Assembly: GCF_003992315.1 (NCBI RefSeq)
Contig: NZ_RQVE01000001.1
Coordinates: forward strand, 124,001 to 188,000
Direction of reading: 5' to 3'
DNA: 64,000 nucleotides
Origin: Veillonella sp. 3891
GTDB taxonomy: Bacteria; Bacillota; Negativicutes; Veillonellales; Veillonellaceae
Shown: positions 1 to 7,070 of the stretch, piece after piece
How positions within the stretch are numbered: position 1 is the stretch's first letter
How the letters are laid out: every line of letters begins with the position of its first letter
Notes under the pieces: generated by a model
Database searches by the model: none
What the model saw: the letters and a program-made list of their open reading frames with translations, nothing else
What the model was told of the DNA's origin: nothing
Position numbers and translations under genes: made by a program

Positions 1-114
1 AGACTAGGGCCAACAGGTGTTACACCGGGCGAGCCTAGATCAATTTATCTTAGTGATTCCGAACATAAGCAATCACTAGCAGAAGACCCAATACGAAAGG
101 GTATGGGTTTGTAG
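1..114 (+). CDS. C-terminal end of a phage protein (partial)
   Basis: Frame 1 is open from the window edge to a TAG at 112-114 and encodes 37 residues rich in Gly, Pro and charged residues, ending in KGMGL. It lies 31 bp upstream of the capsid gene in the same direction. That position is usually taken by a scaffold, protease or structural gene in phage head modules. The fragment is too short to name a family, so the phage assignment rests on its neighbour. Confidence 0.5.
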   Translation, partial: RLGPTGVTPGEPRSIYLSDSEHKQSLAEDPIRKGMGL

Positions 115-145
115 TAGTACCTTGTTATGAAATGAGGTAACAACA

Positions 146-1021
146 ATGGCTATTCAATTAGCAACAAAATTCGCACCATATGTAGACGAATTATTTACAA
201 AAGAGTCACGTATTGACTTATTAACTAACCGTGATTTTGATTTTGACGGAGCAAAAACAGTCAATATCTACAAAGTAGGTACTGTAGAAATGACTGATTA
301 CGCAAGAACAAAATCAGAAACAGGCGAACGAGTAGAAAAACAAGTCAATAATGGACGATTACAGATTAATAGCTTGTATGGCAATATCGTTGACTTAGAA
401 GCAACAACAGAAACCTTTACATTGCGTAAGGATAGATCCTTTACATTCGTTATTGATAAGTTAGACCAAGACGAAACCGTACAGCAATTAGAGGCTAGTT
501 CTGCATTAGCAAGACAGCAACGACAGGTAATCATTCCTGAAATTGAAACGTACATGCTAGACCAAATTTTAAAAGGAGCCGGTACAACGCCTGAGCCTGT
601 TACTTTAACCCCTGAAAATATCTTTTCTGAAATTATCAAGGCCACAAATGCACTAGATAATGCGTTAGTGCCTGATAACGGCCGTGTATTGGTGGTAACA
701 CCTGATACATACTCTATCTTGAAACAATCTAAGGATATTGTATTAAATACCGAAGTAGGCCAAGATATGCGTTTAAAAGGGGTATTAAGTAATCTAGACG
801 GTGCAACGGTGATAAAAGTACCAACTAGCCGTTTACCTGAAAAATTCGGTTTTGCTATGGTACATCCTAGTGCAACAGTAGGCGTTACTAAGCTAGCAGA
901 TTTTATGATTCATGAGAACCCTCCGTTTATCAATGGTCATTTAATCGAGGGGCGTATTGTGTATGATGCTTTTGTACTAGAGAACAAAAAGAAAGCAATC
1001 TATTTACAAAAGACTGTATAA
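146..1021 (+). CDS. Phage major capsid protein
   Basis: This 291-residue protein resembles the major capsid proteins of Firmicute siphophages of HK97-like fold. It opens with MAIQLATKFAPYVDELF, then has a charged stretch with DFDFDGAKTVNIY and a central KDRSFTFVIDKLDQDET. The C-terminal half holds the hydrophobic strands VLVVTPDTYSIL and FGFAMVHPSATV. A GAGG ribosome site precedes the ATG. It would form the icosahedral shell. No terminase, portal or tail genes follow within the window; a terminator and then chromosomal genes come next, so it looks like part of a decayed or minimal prophage. The family call is by recognition of sequence style. Confidence 0.8.
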   Translation: MAIQLATKFAPYVDELFTKESRIDLLTNRDFDFDGAKTVNIYKVGTVEMTDYARTKSETGERVEKQVNNGRLQINSLYGNIVDLEATTETFTLRKDRSFTFVIDKLDQDETVQQLEASSALARQQRQVIIPEIETYMLDQILKGAGTTPEPVTLTPENIFSEIIKATNALDNALVPDNGRVLVVTPDTYSILKQSKDIVLNTEVGQDMRLKGVLSNLDGATVIKVPTSRLPEKFGFAMVHPSATVGVTKLADFMIHENPPFINGHLIEGRIVYDAFVLENKKKAIYLQKTV

Positions 1022-1027
1022 GGATCA

Positions 1028-1049
1028 GGGGGAGTAATTCCCCCTTTTT
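1028..1049 (+). terminator. Rho-independent terminator after capsid gene
   Basis: GGGGGA (1028-1033) pairs with TCCCCC (1039-1044) around a 5-nt loop and is followed by TTTTT. It starts 7 bp after the capsid stop codon. Confidence 0.8.
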
Positions 1050-1071
1050 CTTGTATATGATAGGGGTAATG

Positions 1072-1518
1072 ATGTATACGTATGATTCAATGCTATTGAT
1101 ATTAAAAGGTTATAGGCGTATTGGCCAAAAAATCCATGATTTACAAGGCGAGTTAGAAGTATATAATCGAGGATATGCACCACAAAATCATGCTCTACCT
1201 ATTCATGTAACAGGTGGAAAGCATAAAGATATATCAAACCATTTAGTGGATGTAGAACGAGTAAAAGAAGAATTAAACCTGTTATACGAAAAGCACGATC
1301 AGATGTACTCTATTCTTGATCAATTTGGTGACCAATTAATAGGAAAACTAAGTGTTAAAGCTGATTTATGCATTATCGAAACTAGGGCTTATATACTTGA
1401 TATATCCATATTTCTAGGGAAGATAAACAGCAGAAAAAACAAGAAGTATATTCCCATCTTTACGCATTGGGTCAACTGTAAAAATATTGTGATTCCTAAC
1501 CCCTATGAAGTGATGTAG
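1072..1518 (+). CDS. Hypothetical phage-associated protein
   Basis: About 148 residues if translation starts at ATG 1072 (GGGG at 1063-1066). An in-frame ATG at 1069 and a TTG at 1051 are weaker because they crowd or precede the ribosome site. The middle is a charged helix (VERVKEELNLLYEKHDQMY) compatible with a coiled coil. The C-terminal half is more hydrophobic, with scattered Lys. No family is recognised. It sits just after the capsid terminator, inside the prophage remnant. It could be a phage accessory or control protein, but nothing in the sequence settles this. Confidence 0.5.
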   Translation: MYTYDSMLLILKGYRRIGQKIHDLQGELEVYNRGYAPQNHALPIHVTGGKHKDISNHLVDVERVKEELNLLYEKHDQMYSILDQFGDQLIGKLSVKADLCIIETRAYILDISIFLGKINSRKNKKYIPIFTHWVNCKNIVIPNPYEVM

Positions 1519-1625
1519 CTGAATATAAGGGACAAATCATATACAAACATGGTTACATGGTGGTATAATTAAGCAAATGGAAGCTAATTATATATAACCT
1601 TTATATGCATGCATAAAAGCAATTC

Positions 1626-1654
1626 TTGTATTTTGTGGCAAGATGGTATATAAT
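1626..1654 (+). promoter_or_regulatory. Promoter of antisense RNA 1
   Basis: TTGTAT (1626-1631), a 17-bp spacer and a perfect TATAAT (1649-1654). Expected start is near 1661, reading towards the toxin-like gene on the other strand. The same promoter, nearly base for base, recurs at 2254-2282. Confidence 0.7.
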
Positions 1655-1660
1655 TGTGGC

Positions 1661-1724
1661 ATAAAGATTTAAATCCCTTTATTATAGGGTCAAACAAAAA
1701 AGGACGGGGGCAACCGTCCTTTTT
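1661..1724 (+). ncRNA. Putative antitoxin RNA 1, convergent with the toxin-like peptide
   Basis: This is the segment between the promoter at 1626-1654 and the bidirectional hairpin at 1696-1724, about 64 nt. Its 5' part contains AAGATTTAAATCCC (1664-1677). The same 14 bases on the + strand at 1827-1840 are the complement of codons 2-6 of the toxin-like ORF. The similarity continues imperfectly through the start codon towards the ribosome site. The RNA could therefore pair with the toxin mRNA both at its translation start and at the shared terminator. That is the arrangement known for the plasmid pAD1 par (fst) type I system. The existence of the RNA is inferred. Confidence 0.55.
1696..1724. 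terminator. Bidirectional terminator shared by toxin-like gene 1 and its antisense RNA
   Basis: AAAAAGGACGG pairs with CCGTCCTTTTT around GGGCAA. There is a T tract on either strand, so it can end transcripts arriving from both sides. An identical hairpin is at 2323-2351. Confidence 0.8.
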
Positions 1725-1730
1725 GCCTTT

Positions 1731-1844
1731 CTACTTTTTGTTCTTTAAGAACTCAATCAACATGTGTGAAATAACATGGATCAAGATACCTTGAAGAACA
1801 ACGGCGAGAAAGTTGCCAATACTCATAAGATTTAAATCCCCCAT
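1731..1844 (-). CDS. Small hydrophobic peptide, Fst-like type I toxin candidate 1
   Basis: The minus strand encodes 37 residues: a short N-terminal MGDLNLMSIG, a hydrophobic helix FLAVVLQGILIHVISHML, and a charged tail ending KNKK. A strong ribosome site (AAGGGGG, complement of 1856-1862) precedes the ATG at 1844. Upstream is an extended -10 (TGGTATACT, complement of 1888-1896). Size, single membrane helix and basic tail match Fst/Ldr-type type I toxins. The transcript would end at the hairpin 1696-1724 shared with the convergent RNA. It is 70% identical by eye to the peptide at 2359-2472. Toxicity is inferred. Confidence 0.6.
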   Translation of the reverse strand: MGDLNLMSIGNFLAVVLQGILIHVISHMLIEFLKNKK

Positions 1845-1953
1845 TACAGAGTCACCCCCTTTCATAATGAAATGAGGATACATAGAGTATACCACATTTT
1901 ACTCATGAATGTATGCGAATATTCGCCGTTATTGTGTGTTTATAATAGTCTAG

Positions 1954-2140
1954 GTATAAACTATAGGGCGACTAGGGAAAAGCCCCGTACAGGCGAAATA
2001 AGAGGACTATTTTTTGAGGTCATACCCTTATAAATAGTCGGAAAATAGAAAAACAAGACTAAAAGCCGTACAGCTGATAGCCTTGTTTATGAGGTGATTA
2101 TACATAGTAGTTTTGCCCCCTATCTTGCCCCCTGTAGAGG
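1954..2140. other. Intergenic stretch with hairpins between the two toxin-like loci
   Basis: No convincing gene. GACTATTT (2006-2013) and AAATAGTC (2032-2039) can pair, and AAACAAGACT (2051-2060) can pair imperfectly with AGCCTTGTTT further on. Around 2116-2140 the sequence GCCCCCTATCTTGCCCCCTG, read on the minus strand, gives a short RGQDRGQN peptide ending in a stop. This resembles integrase C-termini, but no integrase body is present. Confidence 0.3.
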
Positions 2141-2208
2141 GTAGAAAGTGGAAAGGCTAGGAGATAAGCGGGTTTATAGGGTGTATCCCTAATCCTCCGC
2201 CAAGGTTT

Positions 2209-2243
2209 AAAAGCGTTTATGCATAGCATAGGCGCTTTTATTG
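2209..2243. terminator. Long perfect hairpin terminator at the prophage edge
   Basis: AAAAGCGTTTATGC (2209-2222) pairs along 14 positions, including two G-T pairs, with GCATAGGCGCTTTT (2226-2239) around a 3-nt loop. T-rich sequence follows. The bases just before it (ATCCTCCGCCA, 2192-2202) look like the 3' end of a tRNA-Ser gene, but no tRNA body is attached. Confidence 0.55.
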
Positions 2244-2253
2244 TTATATCCCA

Positions 2254-2282
2254 TTGTATTTTGTGGCAAGATGGTATATAAT
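2254..2282 (+). promoter_or_regulatory. Promoter of antisense RNA 2
   Basis: TTGTAT (2254-2259), 17 bp, TATAAT (2277-2282). It is a near copy of the promoter at 1626-1654, with the same spacer sequence. Confidence 0.7.
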
Positions 2283-2288
2283 TAACTC

Positions 2289-2351
2289 AACGAATGTTAT
2301 ATTACCCATTATAGGGTCAAACAAAAAAGGACGGGGGCAACCGTCCTTTTT
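2289..2351 (+). ncRNA. Putative antitoxin RNA 2
   Basis: This stretch of about 63 nt runs from the promoter 2254-2282 to the bidirectional hairpin 2323-2351. Bases 2292-2319 (GAATGTTATATT..ACCCATT) repeat, with a 1-nt gap and a few changes, the + strand over the start codon of the second toxin-like ORF (2454-2482). This pairing sequence differs from that of locus 1, while promoter and terminator are unchanged. Each RNA is therefore matched to its own neighbour. The RNA is inferred. Confidence 0.55.
2323..2351. terminator. Bidirectional terminator of toxin-like locus 2
   Basis: Same GGACGG/CCGTCC stem with A and T flanks as at 1696-1724. It is shared by the + strand RNA and the minus-strand peptide transcript. 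Confidence 0.8.
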
Positions 2352-2358
2352 GTCTTTC

Positions 2359-2472
2359 TTATTTTCTGTTCTTGAAGAACTCAATCACCATATATGAAAT
2401 AATATGGATCAAGATACCTTGAAGAATAGGGGCGAGAAAGTCGCCAACACATAGAATGTTATATTCACCCAT
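2359..2472 (-). CDS. Small hydrophobic peptide, Fst-like type I toxin candidate 2
   Basis: 37 residues on the minus strand: N-terminal MGEYNILCVGD, then FLAPILQGILIHIISYMV, then EFFKNRK. The Pro within the membrane helix and the basic end resemble the API(V/L)xG core of Fst toxins. The ribosome site AAAGGGGGTG is the complement of 2480-2489, and an extended -10 TGGTATACT lies just upstream. Gene length, spacing, promoter and terminator are the same as in the copy at 1731-1844, pointing to tandem duplication followed by divergence around the start codon. The assignment is by architecture and motif, not by experiment. Confidence 0.6.
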   Translation of the reverse strand: MGEYNILCVGDFLAPILQGILIHIISYMVIEFFKNRK

Positions 2473-2628
2473 TTAGGTGTCACCCCCTTTCTTTAAATAA
2501 AAGGGGTATATAAAGTATACCACATTTTATACTTGAATATATGTGGATATTCATCCTTTTTGCTTTGTTATACACCTAGTATCTTACTGAAAAGAATGGT
2601 ACAATAATTCCGTATGAGGAGGCGTTAT

Positions 2629-3267
2629 ATGGATTTTTTATGGTTATTATTTGACGTCATCGGAACGATTGCTTTTGCCATATCGGGAGCTCTTTTGGGG
2701 ATTCAACGGCGTATGGATATTTTTGGCATCTTGATTTTAGCGTTGGTCACTGCTATTGGAGGCGGGATTGTACGGGATGTGATGGTAGGGCGTATACCGC
2801 CTACATCTTTGCAAACGGGATTATATATTTCAATCACGTTAATTACGGTAGGTATCATATTCATCATGTATCGTTATGGTTGGAATCGTTATATTGAAGG
2901 AAAAGGTGCAACAAAAGTATATCTGACAGCAGACGCCTTAGGATTGGCTTCTTTCACGGTGACTGGTGCAACAATTGGAATTACTGTAGATCCAGGTAAT
3001 TTGGTGCTCACAGTTGTGCTCGGCGTGATTACCGCTGTAGGTGGTGGTATTATCCGGGATGTTTTGGCGCATCGTACGCCTAGTGTTCTGAAAGAAGAAG
3101 TGTATGCCTTGCCTGCTCTATTAGGCAGTATTATATACTATGTGGTATGTGCTATGGGACACCAAATTATGGCGTCTTATGCAACATTCCTTATTGTTTT
3201 TATCATTCGTATGGTGGCGCTTGAATATCATTGGAATTTGCCACGTATCGATCGGATTCATCGATGA
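2629..3267 (+). CDS. TRIC cation channel family (UPF0126) membrane protein
   Basis: 212 residues with about seven membrane helices. Two internal repeats carry the family hallmark GGGIVRDVMVG and GGGIIRDVLAH, the Gly-rich kink with Arg-Asp seen in bacterial TRIC/UPF0126 channels. The start is placed at ATG 2629 because GAGGAGG at 2616-2622 lies 6 bp before it; an upstream in-frame ATG at 2614 would contain the ribosome site. An extended -10 (TGGTACAAT, ending 2605) precedes it. Members are thought to pass monovalent cations across the inner membrane. It stands alone. Confidence 0.85.
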   Translation: MDFLWLLFDVIGTIAFAISGALLGIQRRMDIFGILILALVTAIGGGIVRDVMVGRIPPTSLQTGLYISITLITVGIIFIMYRYGWNRYIEGKGATKVYLTADALGLASFTVTGATIGITVDPGNLVLTVVLGVITAVGGGIIRDVLAHRTPSVLKEEVYALPALLGSIIYYVVCAMGHQIMASYATFLIVFIIRMVALEYHWNLPRIDRIHR

Positions 3268-3566
3268 GTGTGATGTTTGATCGTATGCATACAGTCTAGA
3301 CTTCCAGTAGTGGTGAAAGTCTATAAGATACAGGCTTGTTATATGTAAAATGATAATAAAAGATTCTGTTAATAGATTATATAAAAGATACTTTGAAGCA
3401 GCATAGGGATTAGGAGTGAATGATTATGTGTGACTCCCAATTATCTGTGAAATACTAATATATTAAGAATATACGAACATATTTTGTGGAAGTATTATAC
3501 GTAGTGGGTAGGATTCATTAAGAAGATAATTAGCAATTATACGGTGTAATAGGAGAGATATAAGAA
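3268..3566. other. Intergenic region without a gene
   Basis: Two small hairpins are visible: AGACTT..AAGTCT near 3298-3323, and GGAGT..ACTCC near 3411-3437. Neither has a clear T tract. AT-rich sequence with possible -10 boxes precedes the DUF4127 gene. No ORF above 20 codons with a ribosome site was seen. Confidence 0.4.
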
Positions 3567-5291
3567 ATGAGTAAACAATTATGGCGACGTAAGTTTGCTG
3601 TGATGGCTACAGCCGTTGCCACAGCGATACTAAGTCATGCAAGCACTGCAGAGGCTACGACGGTGCTGTATGTACCACAGGATGACCGTCCTGTGAGCTT
3701 AGCCTATACGGTGGCGACGGCTCAAGAGGCAGGATATACGGTGTTAACACCACCACAATACTATATTTCTGGGCGAAACTTTCAAGGAAATGCAGAAGCC
3801 ATGTGGAGATGGGTGGACGAGAATGTTAACAAAGCAGATGTGCTCGTATTAAGTACAGACTCCTTGATTTATGGTGGACTCGTAGATTCTAGAAAGCATA
3901 ATTTAGATTTGCATACCTTGGAATATCGTGTGCGCCATATTGAAGACTTGCACAAAAAGTATCCTAATGTGCCAATCTATGCTTTTGGTACAGTGATGCG
4001 CTCTCCGCGTGCTAGTGGAGGCGGTGTAGAGCCAGCTTATTATGATCAATATGGACCAACGATTTTCCGCATTGCCGCATTACAAGATAAATTAGACAGC
4101 CAAAAATTGACCGCAGATGAACAAAAAGAGTTGTTCATGTTGCAGGCTACAGTGCCAGTGGAGTTCTTACAGGACTGGTTCCATCGTCGTCAAAAAAATA
4201 TGGAAATTAACCGTCAACTTATCGATATTACGAAAAAAGGTGTTTTCAAATATTTTGCATTAGGACATGATGATACTAGTAGTTTATCTCAATCGGCTAT
4301 GGAAGGTCGTTATTTGCAAAAATATAGTAAAGGACTTTCTCCTACGCAATATGGTAGTTTCCCAGGGGCAGACCAATTAGGCCTATTATTGATTGCTCGT
4401 GATCATGTGGACCGCAATCATTTAACACCTACGTTCGAGGTCATCTATCCATTGGGTGGTGGTGGTGAAACAGTACCACACTATGAGGATCAAAAGGTAG
4501 AAAAAACGATTGCTGAACATGTGGTAGCTGTAGGTGGTACGATGAAAGTCAAAGGCAAACCATCTGTGCTATTAGCAGTAAATACCCCATTAGGTATGGT
4601 GACAGGTGAATCAGAAGCCTTTGAAAATTTCCCAATGATCTCTAGGAGTACCAATGAATTTTTAGACCATATTCAAGCATCTATGAATCAAGGCGTGCCT
4701 GTTAGTATTGCAGATATTGCGTATTCCAATGGGTCTGATAATACATTGGTCTATGGATTGTATCAACGGGATTTGCTATATAAAGTGAGTGCTTATAATG
4801 GCTGGAATACGGCAAGTAATACTATTGGCTATGCCATAGCACAAGGTATTTTAGGGGTGCACATGGATGATCAAAGTCATCGCAATATGTTGACACAACA
4901 ATACTTGGATAACTGGGCATACCAAGCGAATATCCGTAAAGATGTGTATCGAATGCAAGACTCTATCCGCACAGATAATGTGAAATATACAGGTACGTTG
5001 AATGAAGCATTAGAAAGCTATTTAGGTGAACGAGTACAGGACTTTGCAGCTACGTATTTAAAATTAGACCCTCGTACTGTATCAGCTCGATTCCCATGGG
5101 GACGCTTGTTTGAAACTGATATCACCGTATATCGTGAACCTGTGGCTCCGTTACAAAAAGAATTACGCTTGCAACGTGAAGCGGCAGAACGAGCACGGCT
5201 AGAAGCAGAAGCTAAAGCAAAGGCGGAAGCCGAGGCAAAAGCGGCCAAAGAAAAAGCAGAGGCAGAAGCTAAAAAGGTGAAACAAGCTTAA
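3567..5291 (+). CDS. Exported DUF4127 family protein
   Basis: 574 residues. The N-terminus (KQLWRRKFAVMATAVATAIL..STAEA) is a signal peptide with likely cleavage after residue 30. The mature part opens with VLYVPQDDRPVS and continues with LSTDSLIYGGLVDSR and FALGHDDTS, features of DUF4127 proteins of Firmicutes. The last 50 residues form a strongly charged Ala/Lys/Glu helix (repeats of EAKAKAEAEAK) likely to be extended or coiled-coil. Function of the family is unknown. The Asp-rich motifs suggest metal binding, which is inference. Monocistronic, with its own terminator. Confidence 0.8.
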   Translation: MSKQLWRRKFAVMATAVATAILSHASTAEATTVLYVPQDDRPVSLAYTVATAQEAGYTVLTPPQYYISGRNFQGNAEAMWRWVDENVNKADVLVLSTDSLIYGGLVDSRKHNLDLHTLEYRVRHIEDLHKKYPNVPIYAFGTVMRSPRASGGGVEPAYYDQYGPTIFRIAALQDKLDSQKLTADEQKELFMLQATVPVEFLQDWFHRRQKNMEINRQLIDITKKGVFKYFALGHDDTSSLSQSAMEGRYLQKYSKGLSPTQYGSFPGADQLGLLLIARDHVDRNHLTPTFEVIYPLGGGGETVPHYEDQKVEKTIAEHVVAVGGTMKVKGKPSVLLAVNTPLGMVTGESEAFENFPMISRSTNEFLDHIQASMNQGVPVSIADIAYSNGSDNTLVYGLYQRDLLYKVSAYNGWNTASNTIGYAIAQGILGVHMDDQSHRNMLTQQYLDNWAYQANIRKDVYRMQDSIRTDNVKYTGTLNEALESYLGERVQDFAATYLKLDPRTVSARFPWGRLFETDITVYREPVAPLQKELRLQREAAERARLEAEAKAKAEAEAKAAKEKAEAEAKKVKQA

Positions 5292-5311
5292 TAATGTTAC
5301 GTAATACAAGA

Positions 5312-5337
5312 AGAGGGGGGCGTAGCCCCTCTTTTTT
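5312..5337 (+). terminator. Terminator after DUF4127 gene
   Basis: AGAGGGG and CCCCTCT form a stem around GGCGTAG, followed by TTTTTT. The next gene's ribosome site begins directly after it. Confidence 0.85.
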
Positions 5338-5346
5338 GGAGGAATT

Positions 5347-6450
5347 ATGAGAAAACCAGCCATACCGGCTATTACCTATATGCGGGGACTTTGTATGTTA
5401 GGTGTTATCGGTATCCATGTAGGGTCCTATGCCTTGGCAAACCCTGCGATTAACATACATCTATTAGGGTTATTAGAAATTGTATCACGATTTACCGTGC
5501 CTGCATTTTTCTTTTTATCCGCCTTTGGATTGTTTTATCATACATCGGTGGAGGATGAATTCTCTTACTCCAACTTTTTGCGCCGTCGTATACAAGTGGT
5601 ACTCTATCCATATATTCTATGGACAATTTTATATACAGCCTATAATGCGGTGTTAGCTCATAGCGCCTGGGGATTGATGCCACATGTACTAGGACTGACT
5701 CTACTCTTTGGGAATGGCATGTATCATCTGTATTTCTTGGTGATACTTCTCTGGTTTTATGCATTGATGCCACTTTGGCGATGGGCTCTAGGGTTTATAC
5801 TAAAAGCGCCTATTCTTAGTATGACGGTATTATTTTTTGTGCAAATGGCAGTGAACTATTGGTCATCGTATATGGCAGGTTCTGTGCAGTTTTCGCAAGA
5901 ATGGTTACAGTATATCTTTAGCATGCGTCTCAATTATTTTGTAGGATTTTATATATGGATTTTCCTATTAGGTGGACTTCTCGCAGAACGATTTGATGCG
6001 ATGCTAGAATGGATTGATGCCCATGGTTTCGGTATCACAGTGGGATTTATCCTGTCCTTAGTGGCGATGCTAGGATCCTATTACTACGTGATGGCAGAGT
6101 GGGGATATACTCGATTAGAAGCCATCTACACAGTGCATCAGCTAAGCCCTCAAGGCTTGGTATATACAGGCATGGGTTGCCTCTTTTTCGTGTGGGCCTT
6201 TACCGTGTCATCCATGAGTGACATTGTGGAAACCTTTTGGACAGAACTGGGTAATGCATCCTATGGCATCTATTTAGTGCATCCATTTATGCTGATTCTA
6301 TTGGATAAAGTATTGCAAATCGGCGGATTAGGATATACAACAACGACAGTGGTGCTTATGTATGTGAGTGCGGTCATCTTATCATTTGGATTGACAAAAG
6401 GATTAGAGGGGTTGCCGAAACAAGTACGGGCTTATGTGTTAGGAAAGTAA
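5347..6450 (+). CDS. Acyltransferase 3 family membrane protein
   Basis: 367 residues with about ten membrane helices. The first helix carries the family motif RGLCMLGVIGIHVGSY, in which His is the proposed catalytic residue. FFFLSAFGLFY and an SYGIYLVHPFM motif near the C-terminus match the OafA/WecH acyltransferase family. Such enzymes O-acylate surface sugars or other envelope molecules; the acceptor here is unknown. GGAGGAATT lies directly before the ATG. It is followed by the hairpin repeat array, which probably also stops its transcript. Confidence 0.8.
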   Translation: MRKPAIPAITYMRGLCMLGVIGIHVGSYALANPAINIHLLGLLEIVSRFTVPAFFFLSAFGLFYHTSVEDEFSYSNFLRRRIQVVLYPYILWTILYTAYNAVLAHSAWGLMPHVLGLTLLFGNGMYHLYFLVILLWFYALMPLWRWALGFILKAPILSMTVLFFVQMAVNYWSSYMAGSVQFSQEWLQYIFSMRLNYFVGFYIWIFLLGGLLAERFDAMLEWIDAHGFGITVGFILSLVAMLGSYYYVMAEWGYTRLEAIYTVHQLSPQGLVYTGMGCLFFVWAFTVSSMSDIVETFWTELGNASYGIYLVHPFMLILLDKVLQIGGLGYTTTTVVLMYVSAVILSFGLTKGLEGLPKQVRAYVLGK

Positions 6451-6504
6451 ATCGTTTCTTGTTTCGCTATGCAGCCTGTAGCGTTCTTAATTATATAAGA
6501 TAAA

Positions 6505-6920
6505 GGGAAGAGCACGGCATACCCCTCTCAAACGGTATTTCATAATGTTTGTTCGGGGCACGCCGTGCTCTTCTAGTGTTTGTGTGATTTAGGCAGTAAG
6601 GAACGCCACAAGGCTGTTACTCGTAACTGCGCTCCTCAGGGGATGGGAAGAGCACGGTATACTCCTCACAAACGGTATTTCATAATGTTTGTTCGGGGCA
6701 CGCCGTGCTCTTCTAGTGTTTGTGTGATTTAGGCAGTAAGGAACGCCACAAGGCTGTTACTCGTAACTGCGCTCCTCAGGGGATGGGAAGAGCACGGTAT
6801 ACTCCTCACAAACGGTATTTCATAATGTTTGTTCGGGGCACGCCGTGCTCTTCTAGTGTTTGTGTGATTTAGGCAGTAAGGAACGCAACAAGGCTGCTAC
6901 TCGTAACTGCGCTCCTCAGG
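6505..6920. repeat. Three tandem copies of a 140-bp structured element
   Basis: Copies begin at 6505, 6645 and 6785 with an exact 140-bp period. Each holds a 12-bp outer stem (GAAGAGCACGGC with GCCGTGCTCTTC in copy 1), a CCCC/GGGG stem, and an inner CAAAC/GTTTG hairpin around a conserved GGTATTTCATAAT loop. A second hairpin follows (AGGAACGC with GCGCTCCT, inner GTTAC/GTAAC). Copies 2 and 3 are nearly identical; copy 1 differs slightly. A diverged fourth copy at 37952-38090 keeps the pairing through compensating changes. No coding sequence is visible. It could be a terminator array, a mobile hairpin element or an RNA. Confidence 0.85.
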
Positions 6921-6926
6921 AGGGGG

Positions 6927-6956
6927 GCAAACTTGCGCTCTGCTTAGTTTGCTTTT
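6927..6956. terminator. Hairpin at end of repeat array
   Basis: GCAAAC (6927-6932) pairs with GTTTGC (6947-6952) and is followed by TTTT. It may serve as a terminator for transcripts crossing the array. Confidence 0.4.
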
Positions 6957-7070
6957 GAATAGAGTATGTGTGTTTACAGAAGATTTGCTGTAAAAGATGT
7001 AGAATTTTATACTTGTCTGTACTATAATGAAGATAATACTTGATTCGTATGTATACTATGAGGTGTTACT

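Noticed and set aside
2100-2210. Remnant of a tyrosine integrase on the minus strand (RGQDRGQN peptide)
   Set aside because: Only about 30 codons, no catalytic residues, and no extension; too little to call a pseudogene.
6505-6920. CRISPR array
   Set aside because: The repeats are 140 bp long, almost fully identical and contiguous, with no variable spacers and no cas genes.
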